Source of the DNA: Lotus japonicus
Lineage: Eukaryota > Streptophyta > Magnoliopsida > Fabales > Fabaceae
DNA: 64,000 nucleotides
Direction of reading: 5' to 3'
Assembly (NCBI RefSeq): GCF_012489685.1
Contig: NC_080043.1
Coordinates: 62,861,920 to 62,925,919 of the forward strand
Position numbers and translations under genes: made by a program
Notes under the pieces: model-generated
Databases searched by the model: none
Told to the model about the DNA's origin: nothing
Seen by the model: the letters and a program-made list of their open reading frames with translations, nothing else
Shown: positions 54,601 through 64,000 of the stretch, one piece after another
Position numbering within the stretch: position 1 is the first letter of the stretch
Layout: every line of letters begins with the position of its first letter

Positions 54601-55686
54601 GGGGATCAGATATGAGTTGCTGGATAGGGATGCCCCCACCGCTTGGGTGATCGATGTGGCTGGTCACCGGGCGACGTATAGGGGAAGGGTCATGGAGGAC
54701 TGGACGGATGAGCGAGGACGCCTGACGAGCGGAGTGCTACGGCGTATGGAGCTGAGTTTTGACTTGCCGCCCTCAGTTAATTGTGGACCAGGCACTGGAC
54801 ATGCACCACCTGCACCACCTCCGACTTCACCTTCTGTTGAGGAGGACCCAGAGGAGATCGAGCCTGTTGTTGCTGCTACACCTGTTGTGCCACCTCCGGC
54901 TACTGCCATCGCTTCTACCGACGTGGCGTCGTCCTCTAGGCTCGTACAGCCGAGGAGGGAGTCTGTTGTCCCATCTGTCTCACGTCTCTTATCTTTCTCT
55001 TCACCGCACGGCTACCGTGTGGACCCCTTGATGAGGGTGGAGGAGGAGGATGTTCTCACAGGAGAGGTGGATGTGGAGACCGGCTCGACTAGGGCGGTGC
55101 GCAGGACAGTGAGGAGGGAGGTTATGGATTTGGACACCGAGATGATTACGGTGGATTCCGACTCTGACTCCGAGAGCAGTGGGGAGAGCTACTCGCCGAG
55201 CAGCGATGAGGAGGAGGAGGATTGGTGAGCTGAGCTGGGAGGGTAGGTTAGGATTAGTGACATTTTTTTGTGTAGAGCTCTGATCGTCAGTTTCTTTTTG
55301 GGAAAGGGTAGGTTCCGATGTGTGGCTTTTTGTGTGGTTCTTTTGAGGAGGATCACAGAGAGTCTGTCGGAGTATAGAGGTCTTCCTTTCAGGCCATTTT
55401 TGAGTGCCGACTTTCTCTTGGATAACTGTATTTTGATACTTTTACTCACAGTTCTGGTTTGTATATTTGCCTGCGGGCGTATTACTTTGGAGTCACTGCG
55501 GCTTCGCGTGACATGGAGTGCAGCCGAGGCTGTACAGATGTATATGTTTGTATATCGGTTAGTTTAGTTGTTGGGTGTTGTCTCTACTTCTTTATCGCTT
55601 TGATTTAAAGGAAAAAAAAATTACCTATTTTCCGCGTAAAGTTATTTTTGGTTACTAAAGTGACACCTGGAAATCGGGGTGTTACA
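51685..55686 (+). repeat. G2 3' LTR
   Basis: 4,002 bp, same features as the 5' LTR shifted by 8,664 bp. About 30 substitutions and two compensating 1-bp length changes (a G run at 54597-54604 and an A run near 55612) separate the two. Confidence 0.95.
54526..55228 (+). pseudogene. LTR-encoded acidic ORF, G2 3' LTR, frameshifted
   Basis: Same ORF as 45862-46563, but the G run after CCCTC has 8 instead of 7 bases (54597-54604). The conserved N-terminus (ATG at 54526) is therefore out of frame with the rest, and the long frame is reached only through unrelated upstream codons (from 54512). From GIRYELLD to the acidic C-terminus it is nearly identical to the 5' copy. Confidence 0.6.
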
Positions 55687-58378
55687 GCTTGCAACCGTGC
55701 AGCTTCACGTTGTTCTGCTTCAATTCTTGCAGCTTCTTCTTCTTGTTCTTTCTTCTTTCTGGCCTCTTCAATAGCAGCATGCAATTGATTTCTCATCTTT
55801 TGTTCATTTATTGCTTCTCTTCTTCTGAGTCGTTGACTGGCAGCTTCAGCACACTTATTCTTTTCAACATTAAGAAACCCCACCATCACTGGAACTTGGT
55901 CAACCATCCAAGCACACAGATAATCCCATTCCTCAACAACCATGTCTGGATTCTCACTGAGGTCAGTGCGACCATGCACATTGCGAACCCTTAAAGATGC
56001 TTCATGCTTCATTGCTTCTCTTCTTCTGAGTCGTTGATTGGCAGCTTCAGCACACTTATTCTTTTCAGCATTAAGAAACCCCACCATCACTGGAACTTGG
56101 TCAACCATCCAAGCACACAGATGATCCCATTCCTCAACAACCATGTCTGGATTCTCACTGAGGTCAGTGCGACCATGCACATTGCGAACCCTTAAAGATG
56201 CTTCATGATTAAATGAGTTGATGCAATCAAGGAGGGTGTTTGGTCCAGAGTAGGTGTAGGGAACAATAGAGAGGTTTGGGTCAGGTGATGAAGGCTGATT
56301 GCTACTTGCAACCTCAGAGGGAGAACCAATCTGCAGAGGCTGATGTGCAGATATGTTGGTCTCAGGGTTCTGATGAGAGGTTTCAGTCTCAGGGGTTGGT
56401 GATTTGTCTGAAGAATGGTTTGAGACTGACTCATTATTCTCTGAAAGAGGAGAATGAGGAGGTGGAGGTGGAGGAGGCATTGAAGCCAGAGGGACCGCTT
56501 GGATTGGGAAATCCGGAGCAACCAGAGGTTCTAGCCTTGGTCCAGAGTAGCGGTTTGGACTAGGAACTGTGATGAAATGTGCAGGAATTTCAGAAATCAT
56601 TTCTCTAGCAATTTGAAAGAATTGCCGATTGGCTTCAGATTCATTTGAGGGAGAGGAGAAAGGAACATTGGTTGGAAAAGAAACAGAGGGACCAGGAGAG
56701 AGAATTTCACGTTCAGAGTGATTACGTGAGTGTGGTTCAGAGGTGGTTTTATCAGAGGCTTGTGTTTCAATGACTTGTGGTTCAGCGGTTTCTGGAATGT
56801 ATGGAAGTATAATGGGTGAGGTGGAAGCAGAGGGTTTGTTTGCTTGGAGCATTTTCCAGAGGGGTTCTTCCTCAATGGAAGGTTGGAAGAATGAGGCCCT
56901 AAGGGTGAAGGAGGAGAGGTTGGTTGATTGATTGGAGTGGGTTCAGGATTGGTTTGATCATGAATTGCATCAAGCAAATTTAAATCATCATCTGAAAGAA
57001 CAACAAACTTACTTGAAGCTCTTGCTGCAGATATTGTGACTCTGGTAGAGGGTGCAGTTCTAGCAGGCTCCTGAGTTGGTTGCAGATGAGTGACTTGAGT
57101 CACAATCCTGACCTTCTTGGCCTTCTTCTGAGGCGGTGGTTCATCATCATCATTGTCATCACCATCAGAGGGATCATTCTCCTCAGAGGCTTCAACTTGC
57201 TTTCTCTTGGTCTTCCTCTTCCTAGGAGATTCAAAATCAGGAGGATCTGGGATATTCCTGAAGAATTCATCCACATCAATCTCAAATCCTTGCCGCCTCA
57301 AGTCATCAAGGTAGATTCTGATTGCCTCTGGGTCATCAGCCTTGGACCAGAGGGGGTAGTCCTTCAGATGGGTTCTTCTTTTTGGTCTTGCATCAGCAAC
57401 TTTGACCTCAACCTTTGTTTCTATCAGGCCCATTCTCTTCATGGAAGTAGGAGTGAAGACATCCCCAGTAATTGTTGTCAAGTCTTCAGTGCATCCTAAT
57501 TTTTGCAGATCCTTTATCAGTTTACTCTCAATGAAGAAGTCAGAAAGCAGTCTGTCAAATGGTATGTATTTGATTGCAGACTTGGGTGAAGTAGTGGTTC
57601 TTGACTTCTTGATGCACTCCTTCAGATAGGAGAAGAAAAAGTAGGGCAGGCAGACTTTGCGATGCTCCTTGATGAAGAAGAGTAACACCTTCTGGGTGAA
57701 GTTGATATAATCTGGAGAGCTTCCCTTTGACCTTTGATTTATGCAGTTCAGCAGAATCTTGTGCCAGATTCTCAAGTCAGGATGAAGATCCTTGATCTTG
57801 CAGTCATTTTTCCCTGGCTTCCATGTAGGGTAGAGAGCCATGTTGACTGCCTCTTTGGTTTTTGGTTTGACCTTTGATTCCTGCAACTGGAGTCTGTAGC
57901 CATTGCTTGTTTCTGAACCCAGAAGCCTTGCAAACGACTTCTCAGAAATAATGATCCTCTTCCCCAGAACAAATGACACCACTTAATGCTCATTGCAATC
58001 AGCGTGTTTCCAGGATTCCTTCACGAGTTTATCATAAACTAGACTATGGAGTCTTTGGAAATACCCTTCCCAACCTTGAGCTTGAGCTTCAGGACGAAGA
58101 TCAACTCCATTGTCAGCAATATTGTCGAGGTCGAATCTCCATTCAGCAAGAACTTGGAGATCTTCTGGAGGAAAGACGCAGGTAACGACACATCTTCTTT
58201 GAGAAAGGGGAACAACATCTTCCGCATCTTGAACTTGTGCTTGAGCATCCTCATTTGATCTAGGACGCAGAACAGGACCCACTTGCCCTGTTGGAAGACC
58301 CACAACCATTCTGAAAAATACTCTTCCATCGGCGGAATCAGATCGTTCACCGGAGTCAGCTCTTTCAGAATTTTCCAT
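55687..58378 (-). pseudogene. Copia B third ORF, main part, broken
   Basis: ATG at 58376-58378. Encodes the same N-terminal domain as Copia A (EWRFDLDN, GWEGYFQRLHS, then RIWHKILLNCINQRSKGSSPDY), a PPQKKAKKVRI basic cluster, a Pro/Ser-rich middle and the start of the coiled coil. Lesions: TAA at 57983-57985, a frameshift between about 56600 and 56850, and the G2 insertion at 55686. A 201-bp in-frame tandem duplication (55810-56010 and 56011-56211) doubles the LRVRNVHGRTDLSENPDMVV segment. The stop and frameshift rule out a full-length product. Confidence 0.85.
55810..56211. repeat. 201-bp tandem duplication in the Copia B third ORF
   Basis: Two copies (55810-56010 and 56011-56211) with about three differences; 201 bp is 67 codons, so the frame is kept. 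Copia A has one copy. Confidence 0.9.
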
Positions 58379-58807
58379 TGTTGAAGGTAGAAGGTTTGGG
58401 TAGAATATAGATGAGTGAAAGCGAGAGAGAATCGAAGAGAATGAGGGTTTTGCAAACAGGAGAGAGAAGCAAAAGATGTGAATGATGGAGAACGTGTGTG
58501 CGTAGTGATTTTAGAAAGTAACTGTTGTTGATTGTAAAAGCAAAAGTAAAATCAACGGTTGAAAATTAAGAACATCATTATGAACAGTTAATACACACAT
58601 CACACGGTGGAGATAAAGCACATCAACACTCATTACAACAGATTGTTAGCACGGGCACAAGGAACGATGTATCATGGTAACTGACACACGCTTACTGTCT
58701 CATCTCAGAGTAAGCACCAATGGGTACTTATCTTCTGACTAAGTTACCTTTTGAACTAGACATCTTCTGATGAAGAAGTATCATAGTCAGAGGTTCTGAT
58801 CCATCGT
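58379..58807 (-). other. Copia B spacer between pol and the third ORF
   Basis: Counterpart of 10708-11150 in Copia A, about 430 bp. It shares AAAATCAACGGTTGAAAATTA-type sequence (58550-58570 versus 10895-10915), GGGCACAAGGAA and the ACTAGACATCTTCTGAT block. No ORF. Confidence 0.6.
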
Positions 58808-61800
58808 CATACTGGACAAAAGTCCATATTCAGTATAAATTTAAATCTATCCTCTGCTAAGGGCTTTGTGAAGATAACTGCTCATTGATGGTCAATATCT
58901 ATAAACTTCAGAAGAAGTACGCCCTTCTGAACATAATCTCTTATAAAATGATACTTTAACTCAATGTGTTTAGCCCTTGAGTGTAAGATTGGATTCTTAC
59001 TGAGTGAAATTGCAGCCGTGTTATCACAGTAAATTGGAATGTTGCTCTCAAGGATTTGATAATCCTTTAGCTGATGTTTCATCCAGAGCATCTAAGTGCT
59101 GCAAATAGCTGCTGAGATATATTCTGCCTCTGCAGTGGATAGTGCAATAGTAGATTGCCTCTTGCTAGCCCATGAGACTAAGTTACTTCCCAGAAATTGA
59201 CAGTTTCTAGAAGTACTCTTTCTTTCAGTTCTATCTCCAGCATAATCAGCATCACAATAACCTAAAAGCTTATACTCTGATGTTTTATTATACATCAAGC
59301 CAAGGTTAGTGGTACCTTTCAGATATCTGAGAATTCTGTTAACAGCAGTTAAGTGAGTTTCTCTAGGATCTGATTGGAAACGAGCACATAAGTGTACACT
59401 AAACATAATATCTGGCCTAGATGCAGTTAAGTATAAAAGTGAACCTATCATTCCACGATAGAGCTTCTGACATACTTTTCCACTTGCATCTTCCTTCTCT
59501 AGAATGCAATTAAGTATAGAAGTGAACCTATCATTCCACGATAGAGATTCTGACATACTTTTCCACTTGCATCTTCCTTCTCTAGAATGCATGTAGGATG
59601 CATAGGGGTCTTAGCAATTATTGATTCTGTCATGTTGAACTTCTTCAGAAGTTCCTTGGTGTACTTGCTCTGATGAATGTAAGTAGCTTCTGGTTTTTGA
59701 TCAACTTGTATTCCCAAAAAGTACTCGAGTTCTCCCATCATACTCATTTCAAATTCAGCCTGCATCATCTCAAAAAATTCTTTGCAAAGAGATGGATTAG
59801 CAGATCCAAATATAATATCATCAACATAAATTTGCACAATTAAGATATCATCTTTGTAAGTTTTGCAAAAGAGAGTTGTATCTACTTTACCCCTTACAAA
59901 CTCATTTTCCAAAAGGAATGAGTTGAGTCTCTCATACCATGCTCTGGGAGCTTGCTTCAGACCAAAGAGAGATTTCTTCAATTTGAAAACATGGTCAGGG
60001 TTGTTCTCATCTTCAAAACCAGAAGGTTGGTGTACATATACTTCCTCTGATATGTATCCATTCAGGAAAGAACTTTTAACATCCATCTGATGAAGAATTA
60101 TGTTGTGATTCACTGAGAAGGAGATCAGCAGTCTGATTGCTTCCAATCTTGCTACTGGAGCAAATGTTTCAGTATAATCTATTCCTTTTTGCTGAATGTA
60201 GCCTTGAGCAACTAGCCTTGTTTTGTTTCTTACTACATCTCCTTTTTCATTCAGCTTGTTTCTGAATACCCATTTGGTTCCAATGATGTGAGCGCCTTGA
60301 GGTTTCTTGACAAGGTTCCAAACATCATTCTTGGAGAATTGATTCAGTTCTTCTTCCATTGCCAAAATCCAGTCTTTGTCTTGAAGAGCTTCATCAATTG
60401 ATTTTGGTTCAATTAAGGATACCAATCCCTTCAGACTAAGTAGATTCTCTTCAGAGGGTCTGAATGCTGATCTGGTTCTGACTGGTTCATCTTTGTTTCC
60501 CAGAATCAACTCCTTAGGGTGAGAGTCAACAATTCTGCTCTTCTTCTAAGGCTGTGAATCAGAGGGACCAACTTCCTCTGGAGAGTCTTCCTCTGGTTCA
60601 GCTTCCTCTGGAGCTTTGCCTTTGTCAGAAAAATTAATACTCATATCTGCAAACTTTTCAACTAGCTTTGACTGATCAGAGTCAAGCTTATCATCAAATC
60701 TAACATGAATAGATTCTTCAATAGTTTTAGCATCAGTATTGTAAATTCTAAAACCTTTAGACCGTTCAGAGTAACCAAGTAATAGACATTTAGAAGATTT
60801 ATAATCAAACTTATGTAATCTATCCTTAGTATTCAGAGCATAGCAAACACAACCAAAAGGATGAAAGTAAGAAATGTTGGGTTTTACTTTCTTCCACAAT
60901 TCATAAGGAGTCTTATTCAGAATTGGTCTGATAGAGATCATGTTCTGAAAGTAACATGTTGTGTTTACTGCCTCAGCCCAGAAGTGCTTTGCCATGTCAG
61001 TTTCTTGAAGCATGGTTCTAGCCATCTCTTGAAGAATTCTATTCTTCCTCTCAACAACACCATTCTGTTGAGGAGTTCTAGGAAAAAGAAGAAATCATGT
61101 GCAATTCCATAGGAATCAAACAGACTCTCAAACTTGTCATTTTCAAACTCTCCACCATGATCACTTCTGACACGCATAATCCTGCAAGCCTTCTCATTTT
61201 GCACTTGGGCAATAAAGGTAGAGAACACATAATGAGACTCATCCTTGCGGGATAGAAAATTTACCCATGTCCAGCGGCTATAGTCGTCAACAATGACCAT
61301 CCCATATCTCTTGCCACCTATAGACTCAGTTTTCACTGGTCCAAAAAGGTCGAGATGCAGAAGTTCCAACGGCCTTGAGGTGGAAACGACATTCTTTGCC
61401 TTGAAAGAGACTTTTGTAAATTTTCCTTTCTGACGTGCTTCACAAAGAGCATCTAAAGAGAACTTCAGAGTGGGTAAGCCCCTGACAAGGTCAAGCTTAC
61501 TCAGCTGAGAAATCTTTCTCATACTGGCATGCCCTAACCGTCTATGCCATACCCATTGCTCCTCATTAACAGAAAGACGACACTTTACTTTCTGAGTTTC
61601 CAACTCAGATAATCTGATCTTATAAGTGTTGTTCCTCCTCTTGCTGTTAAACAGAACAGAGCCATCGATCTGACTTACAGCCCTGCAAGACTTTTGATTG
61701 AAGACAATATCATAACCCTTGTCAGCTAATTGACTTATAGACAATAAGTTATGATTTAATCCATCTACTAACAGAACATTATCAATGCATGGACTATTAT

Positions 61801-63128
61801 CAACACCAATAGTACCAGAACCAACAATTTTACCCTTCTCATTTCCTCCAAAGCCAACTTCGCCTCCAGGCTTAAGTTTTAGCTCTTGGAACATACGCCT
61901 TTCTCCCGTCATGTGACGCGAGCATCCACTGTCCAAATACCATGATTGGTGTTTCAGTGGAGCGATTAAGGATATCTCATTTTCATCGTCAGAGTTTGGT
62001 TCTTCCTCTGATGTTGATTCAGAATTAGTTGCTTCTTTTGACTCTGCTTCTTTGTTCTTGACAATAGCCATGAGTCCTTCAACAACTTCTCCATCAGAGT
62101 CAACATCCTCTGACTCTGATTTATCAAAAGTCACCATGAGGCATTTCTTAGCTTTAAAACGCTTCTTTGGCTTCTTGTCCTTTTTCAGCTTAGGACAATC
62201 ACTCTTGTAGTGCCCTGATTCTTTGCATTCAAAGCATGTGACTTCCTTTGATGAAGACTTCTTCTGACCAGAAGAAGATTCATTCTTTCCTTTATACTTT
62301 CTAGAGCCTTTGTACTTGCTCTGCCTGTGCTTCCAGATGCGGTTAAGCCTTCTGGAGATCAGAGTCAGCTCATCCTCATCAGAATCTTCAGAGGCTTCTT
62401 TAGATTCTTCTTCTTCTGCTTGGAGAGCTTTAGCCTTTTCAGATTTGGATTTCAAGGCTATAGGCTTCTTCTTCTGATCCTGATGTTAAGAACGCTTCAG
62501 TTCATGACACTTCAGTATGCTTATGAGTTCTTCCATACTCATCTGATCAACATCTCTTGTGAGCTCTAAGGAAGTTATCAGAGGCATCCAGCTTTCAGGA
62601 AGGCCTCTCAGAATTCTCATGACATGATCAGCAGTTGTGTAGCTCTTGTTGAGATGTCTAATTCCAGCAATGAGTAGCTGAAATCTGGAGAACATGTACT
62701 CAATGGACTCACTGGATTCCATATGGAAGGATTCATACTTTCTAATCAAAGCCAACGCCTTTGACTCCTTCACCTTCTTGTTTCCTTCATGGGTCATCTT
62801 CAATGAATCAAAGATACCCTTAGCATACTCACGATCTGTGATCTTTTGATATTCTTCATAAGAAATAGCACTTAGAAGAATAGTTCTAGCTTTATGATGC
62901 AAAGAGTAAAGCTTCTTTTATTCTGCAGACATCTCTGATCTTGAGATCTTCTTCCAATCAACATCAATTGGACGCTTGTAGCCATCCACTATAATATCCC
63001 AGAGATCTGCATCAAAGCCCCAGAAAGAAGCTTTCAATCCTGTCTTTCCAGTATTCAAATCTTTGCCCATCAAACATAGGAGGCTTTGCATTGTAGACAT
63101 CTTTTTGCGTTTCAATGGCGGCAGCCAT
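58808..63128 (-). pseudogene. Copia B gag-pol, intron-less and heavily mutated
   Basis: Same domain order as Copia A: gag with zinc knuckle CFECKESGHYKSDC, protease [11 protein letters not shown], integrase, [10 protein letters not shown], RNase [11 protein letters not shown]. Gag and pol are in one frame across 61975/61976, exactly where Copia A has its 643-bp GT-AG segment. Lesions in order of translation: frameshift near 63020, TAA at 62918, TAA at 62486, 2-bp insertion frameshift near 61085, TAG at 60546, an 83-bp tandem duplication (59421-59503 and 59504-59586), TAG at 59092 and TGA at 58882. The number of lesions shows it is much older than Copia A. Confidence 0.9.
59421..59586. repeat. 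83-bp tandem duplication in Copia B pol
   Basis: Units 59421-59503 and 59504-59586, starting ATGCA.TTAAGTATA, with a few differences. The length is not a multiple of three, so it shifts the RT/RNase H frame. Confidence 0.9.
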
Positions 63129-63189
63129 TTTAGTTTTTCACACCGGCCCGGATCACTGAACATTGTTAGGTGTGGTAATCAGAACTTGC

Positions 63190-63201
63190 GCTCTGATACC
63201 A
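63190..63201 (-). promoter_or_regulatory. Copia B primer binding site, initiator tRNA-Met type
   Basis: Reads TGGTATCAGAGC on the minus strand, 2 bp from the 5' LTR edge, as in Copia A. Confidence 0.9.
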
Positions 63202-63203
63202 AT

Positions 63204-64000
63204 TGAAGGTATGAAAAACGATAGAAATGGGGGTTTGAATAGCGTTTTACAACTAAAAACTCAACCCACTTGAGATTTAAATAAATCTCTTCAAACACCA
63301 ATGATAAAAGTGCAAAGATAAGAGATAAGGAAAGCACACAAATGATTTTATCCTGGTTCACTTGATAAATCCCTCAAGATAATCCAGTCCACCCGTTAAG
63401 GTGATTTCTTCCTTCTTAGAATGAAGGCAGTCCACTAATCAGAGTTTTGTTACAACTGCACTTGCTACCTGCAAAGTGACTAACAATACACTGACTTAGC
63501 TTTCACTAAGATTCACTCTCTTAGTCTTCTCTAGGATCCGATCAACCTTGATCTCCTAAAGGTAAAACAAACAATTGTTTGAAGGTTTTGGGTTTACAGA
63601 GAAATGCTTCTTAGAAAGCTAATAGTAAACACACTTAGTTCTATTTGAAGAAAGATTGCTAAGAAGATTTTTGAATATTGCTTGCGCGTGAACAAGTTTC
63701 TTAGGCGGCAACTTTCAATCTTCAGCCTCTTTATATACTCTAAAGATTAAGGTTTAAACGTTGCATGGAGATGCTACCGTTGGAGGGCAGATCTGGAATT
63801 TCCAGGTTCTGCTGTGGCTAAATCAGTTAGGTAAGGTCGTTAGGAATGGTACAATTGCTTTTGTACTTTGGATAACGACATGACCTTTATCCTTGTTGAC
63901 TTCTGATCAGAGTAATGCTTCATCTTGGAACTTGTGAAGCTTGATGATCAGAGTCAGAGGGAAGCTTCGATCCTCTGACATTTGTACCTTCTGCTTCTGG
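63204..64000 (-). repeat. Copia B 5' LTR, cut by the window end
   Basis: Starts TGAAGGTATG like the Copia A LTR and matches the Copia B 3' LTR pieces. By analogy with Copia A about 400 bp lie outside the window. A TTTATATACTC box (63726-63736, minus sense) corresponds to the Copia A TATA box. Confidence 0.9.

Larger units (their letters stand above)
43021..55686 (+). mobile_element. G2: complete chromovirus (Ty3/gypsy, Tekay/Del-like) inside Copia B
   Basis: 12,666 bp, LTRs of 4,002 bp each (43021-47022 and 51685-55686), target duplication GCTTG (43016-43020 and 55687-55691). Internal order is primer site, gag, protease, reverse transcriptase, RNase H, integrase and a chromodomain-like C-terminus, hence Ty3/gypsy chromovirus; the tail sequence and long LTRs fit Tekay/Del. 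LTRs differ at roughly 30 positions (under 1%), so it is younger than Copia B but older than Copia A. Two nonsense codons and one frameshift in gag-pol make it defective. Confidence 0.95.
25747..64000 (-). mobile_element. Copia B: older copia element split by nested insertions, runs off the right edge
   Basis: Pieces in plus order: 3' LTR 25747-26409 and 36117-36491 (split by G1), 3' region with antisense ORF to 37840, third-ORF end 42712-43020 (after composite 2), third ORF 55687-58378 (after G2), gag-pol 58808-63128, primer site 63190-63201, and 5' LTR from 63204 past the window end. Each interruption has a target duplication that restores continuity. Same family type as Copia A but clearly diverged, lacking the gag-pol intron-like segment and carrying many stops and frameshifts. 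The far LTR end and target duplication are outside the window or lost. Confidence 0.9.

Overview
The window is plant nuclear DNA, most likely from a legume. It holds one decayed single-copy gene, and almost everything else is LTR retrotransposon. The legume call is an inference from the type of Ty1/copia element (SIRE-like, with an extra 3' ORF), the 4-kb-LTR chromovirus family and the base composition; no gene here fixes the species.

Layout. 1-1.8 kb: a decayed retroelement gag-like coiled-coil ORF on the minus strand and probable retroelement flank. 1.8-3.9 kb: non-coding, with a perfect 51-bp inverted repeat. 3.9-19.2 kb: a plant phosphoinositide-specific phospholipase C (PI-PLC) relic on the plus strand (X, Y and C2 exons). 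It has no EF-hand exon, a glycine where the second catalytic His should be, and two nonsense codons. A complete 12,082-bp copia element (Copia A, minus strand) sits in one of its introns, with 1,211-bp LTRs that differ at only 3 positions and a TCATT target duplication. 19.2-25.7 kb: AT-rich DNA, tandem repeats and LINE-like fragments with AAT tails. 25.7-64 kb: a second, older copia element (Copia B, minus strand, running off the right edge), split by nested insertions. These are a solo chromovirus LTR (G1) that itself carries composite 1; composite 2; and a complete 12,666-bp chromovirus (G2) with 4,002-bp LTRs.

Five observations go beyond routine annotation. (1) Two insertions, each with a perfect 5-bp target duplication, fuse Cassandra-type (5S-like) LTRs in inverted orientation to chromovirus LTRs, which suggests co-packaging. 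(2) The chromovirus LTRs encode a roughly 200-235 aa protein whose codon differences between families are mostly synonymous. (3) The same LTRs carry arrays of short palindromes whose arms co-vary around an invariant core. (4) Copia A has a 643-bp GT-AG segment between gag and pol that is missing, at exactly that boundary, from Copia B. This looks like an intron, and its removal puts gag and pol in one frame. (5) Both copia elements carry, on the strand opposite gag-pol, a conserved ~130-codon ORF behind a conserved TATA box, next to the 3' LTR.

How the parts relate: the copia elements have gag-pol, a third 3' ORF (env-like by position) and the antisense ORF. The chromovirus G2 has gag-pol with a chromodomain-like tail and the LTR-encoded ORF. 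The Cassandra units have no coding capacity and probably borrow chromovirus enzymes. All autonomous elements here carry inactivating lesions.
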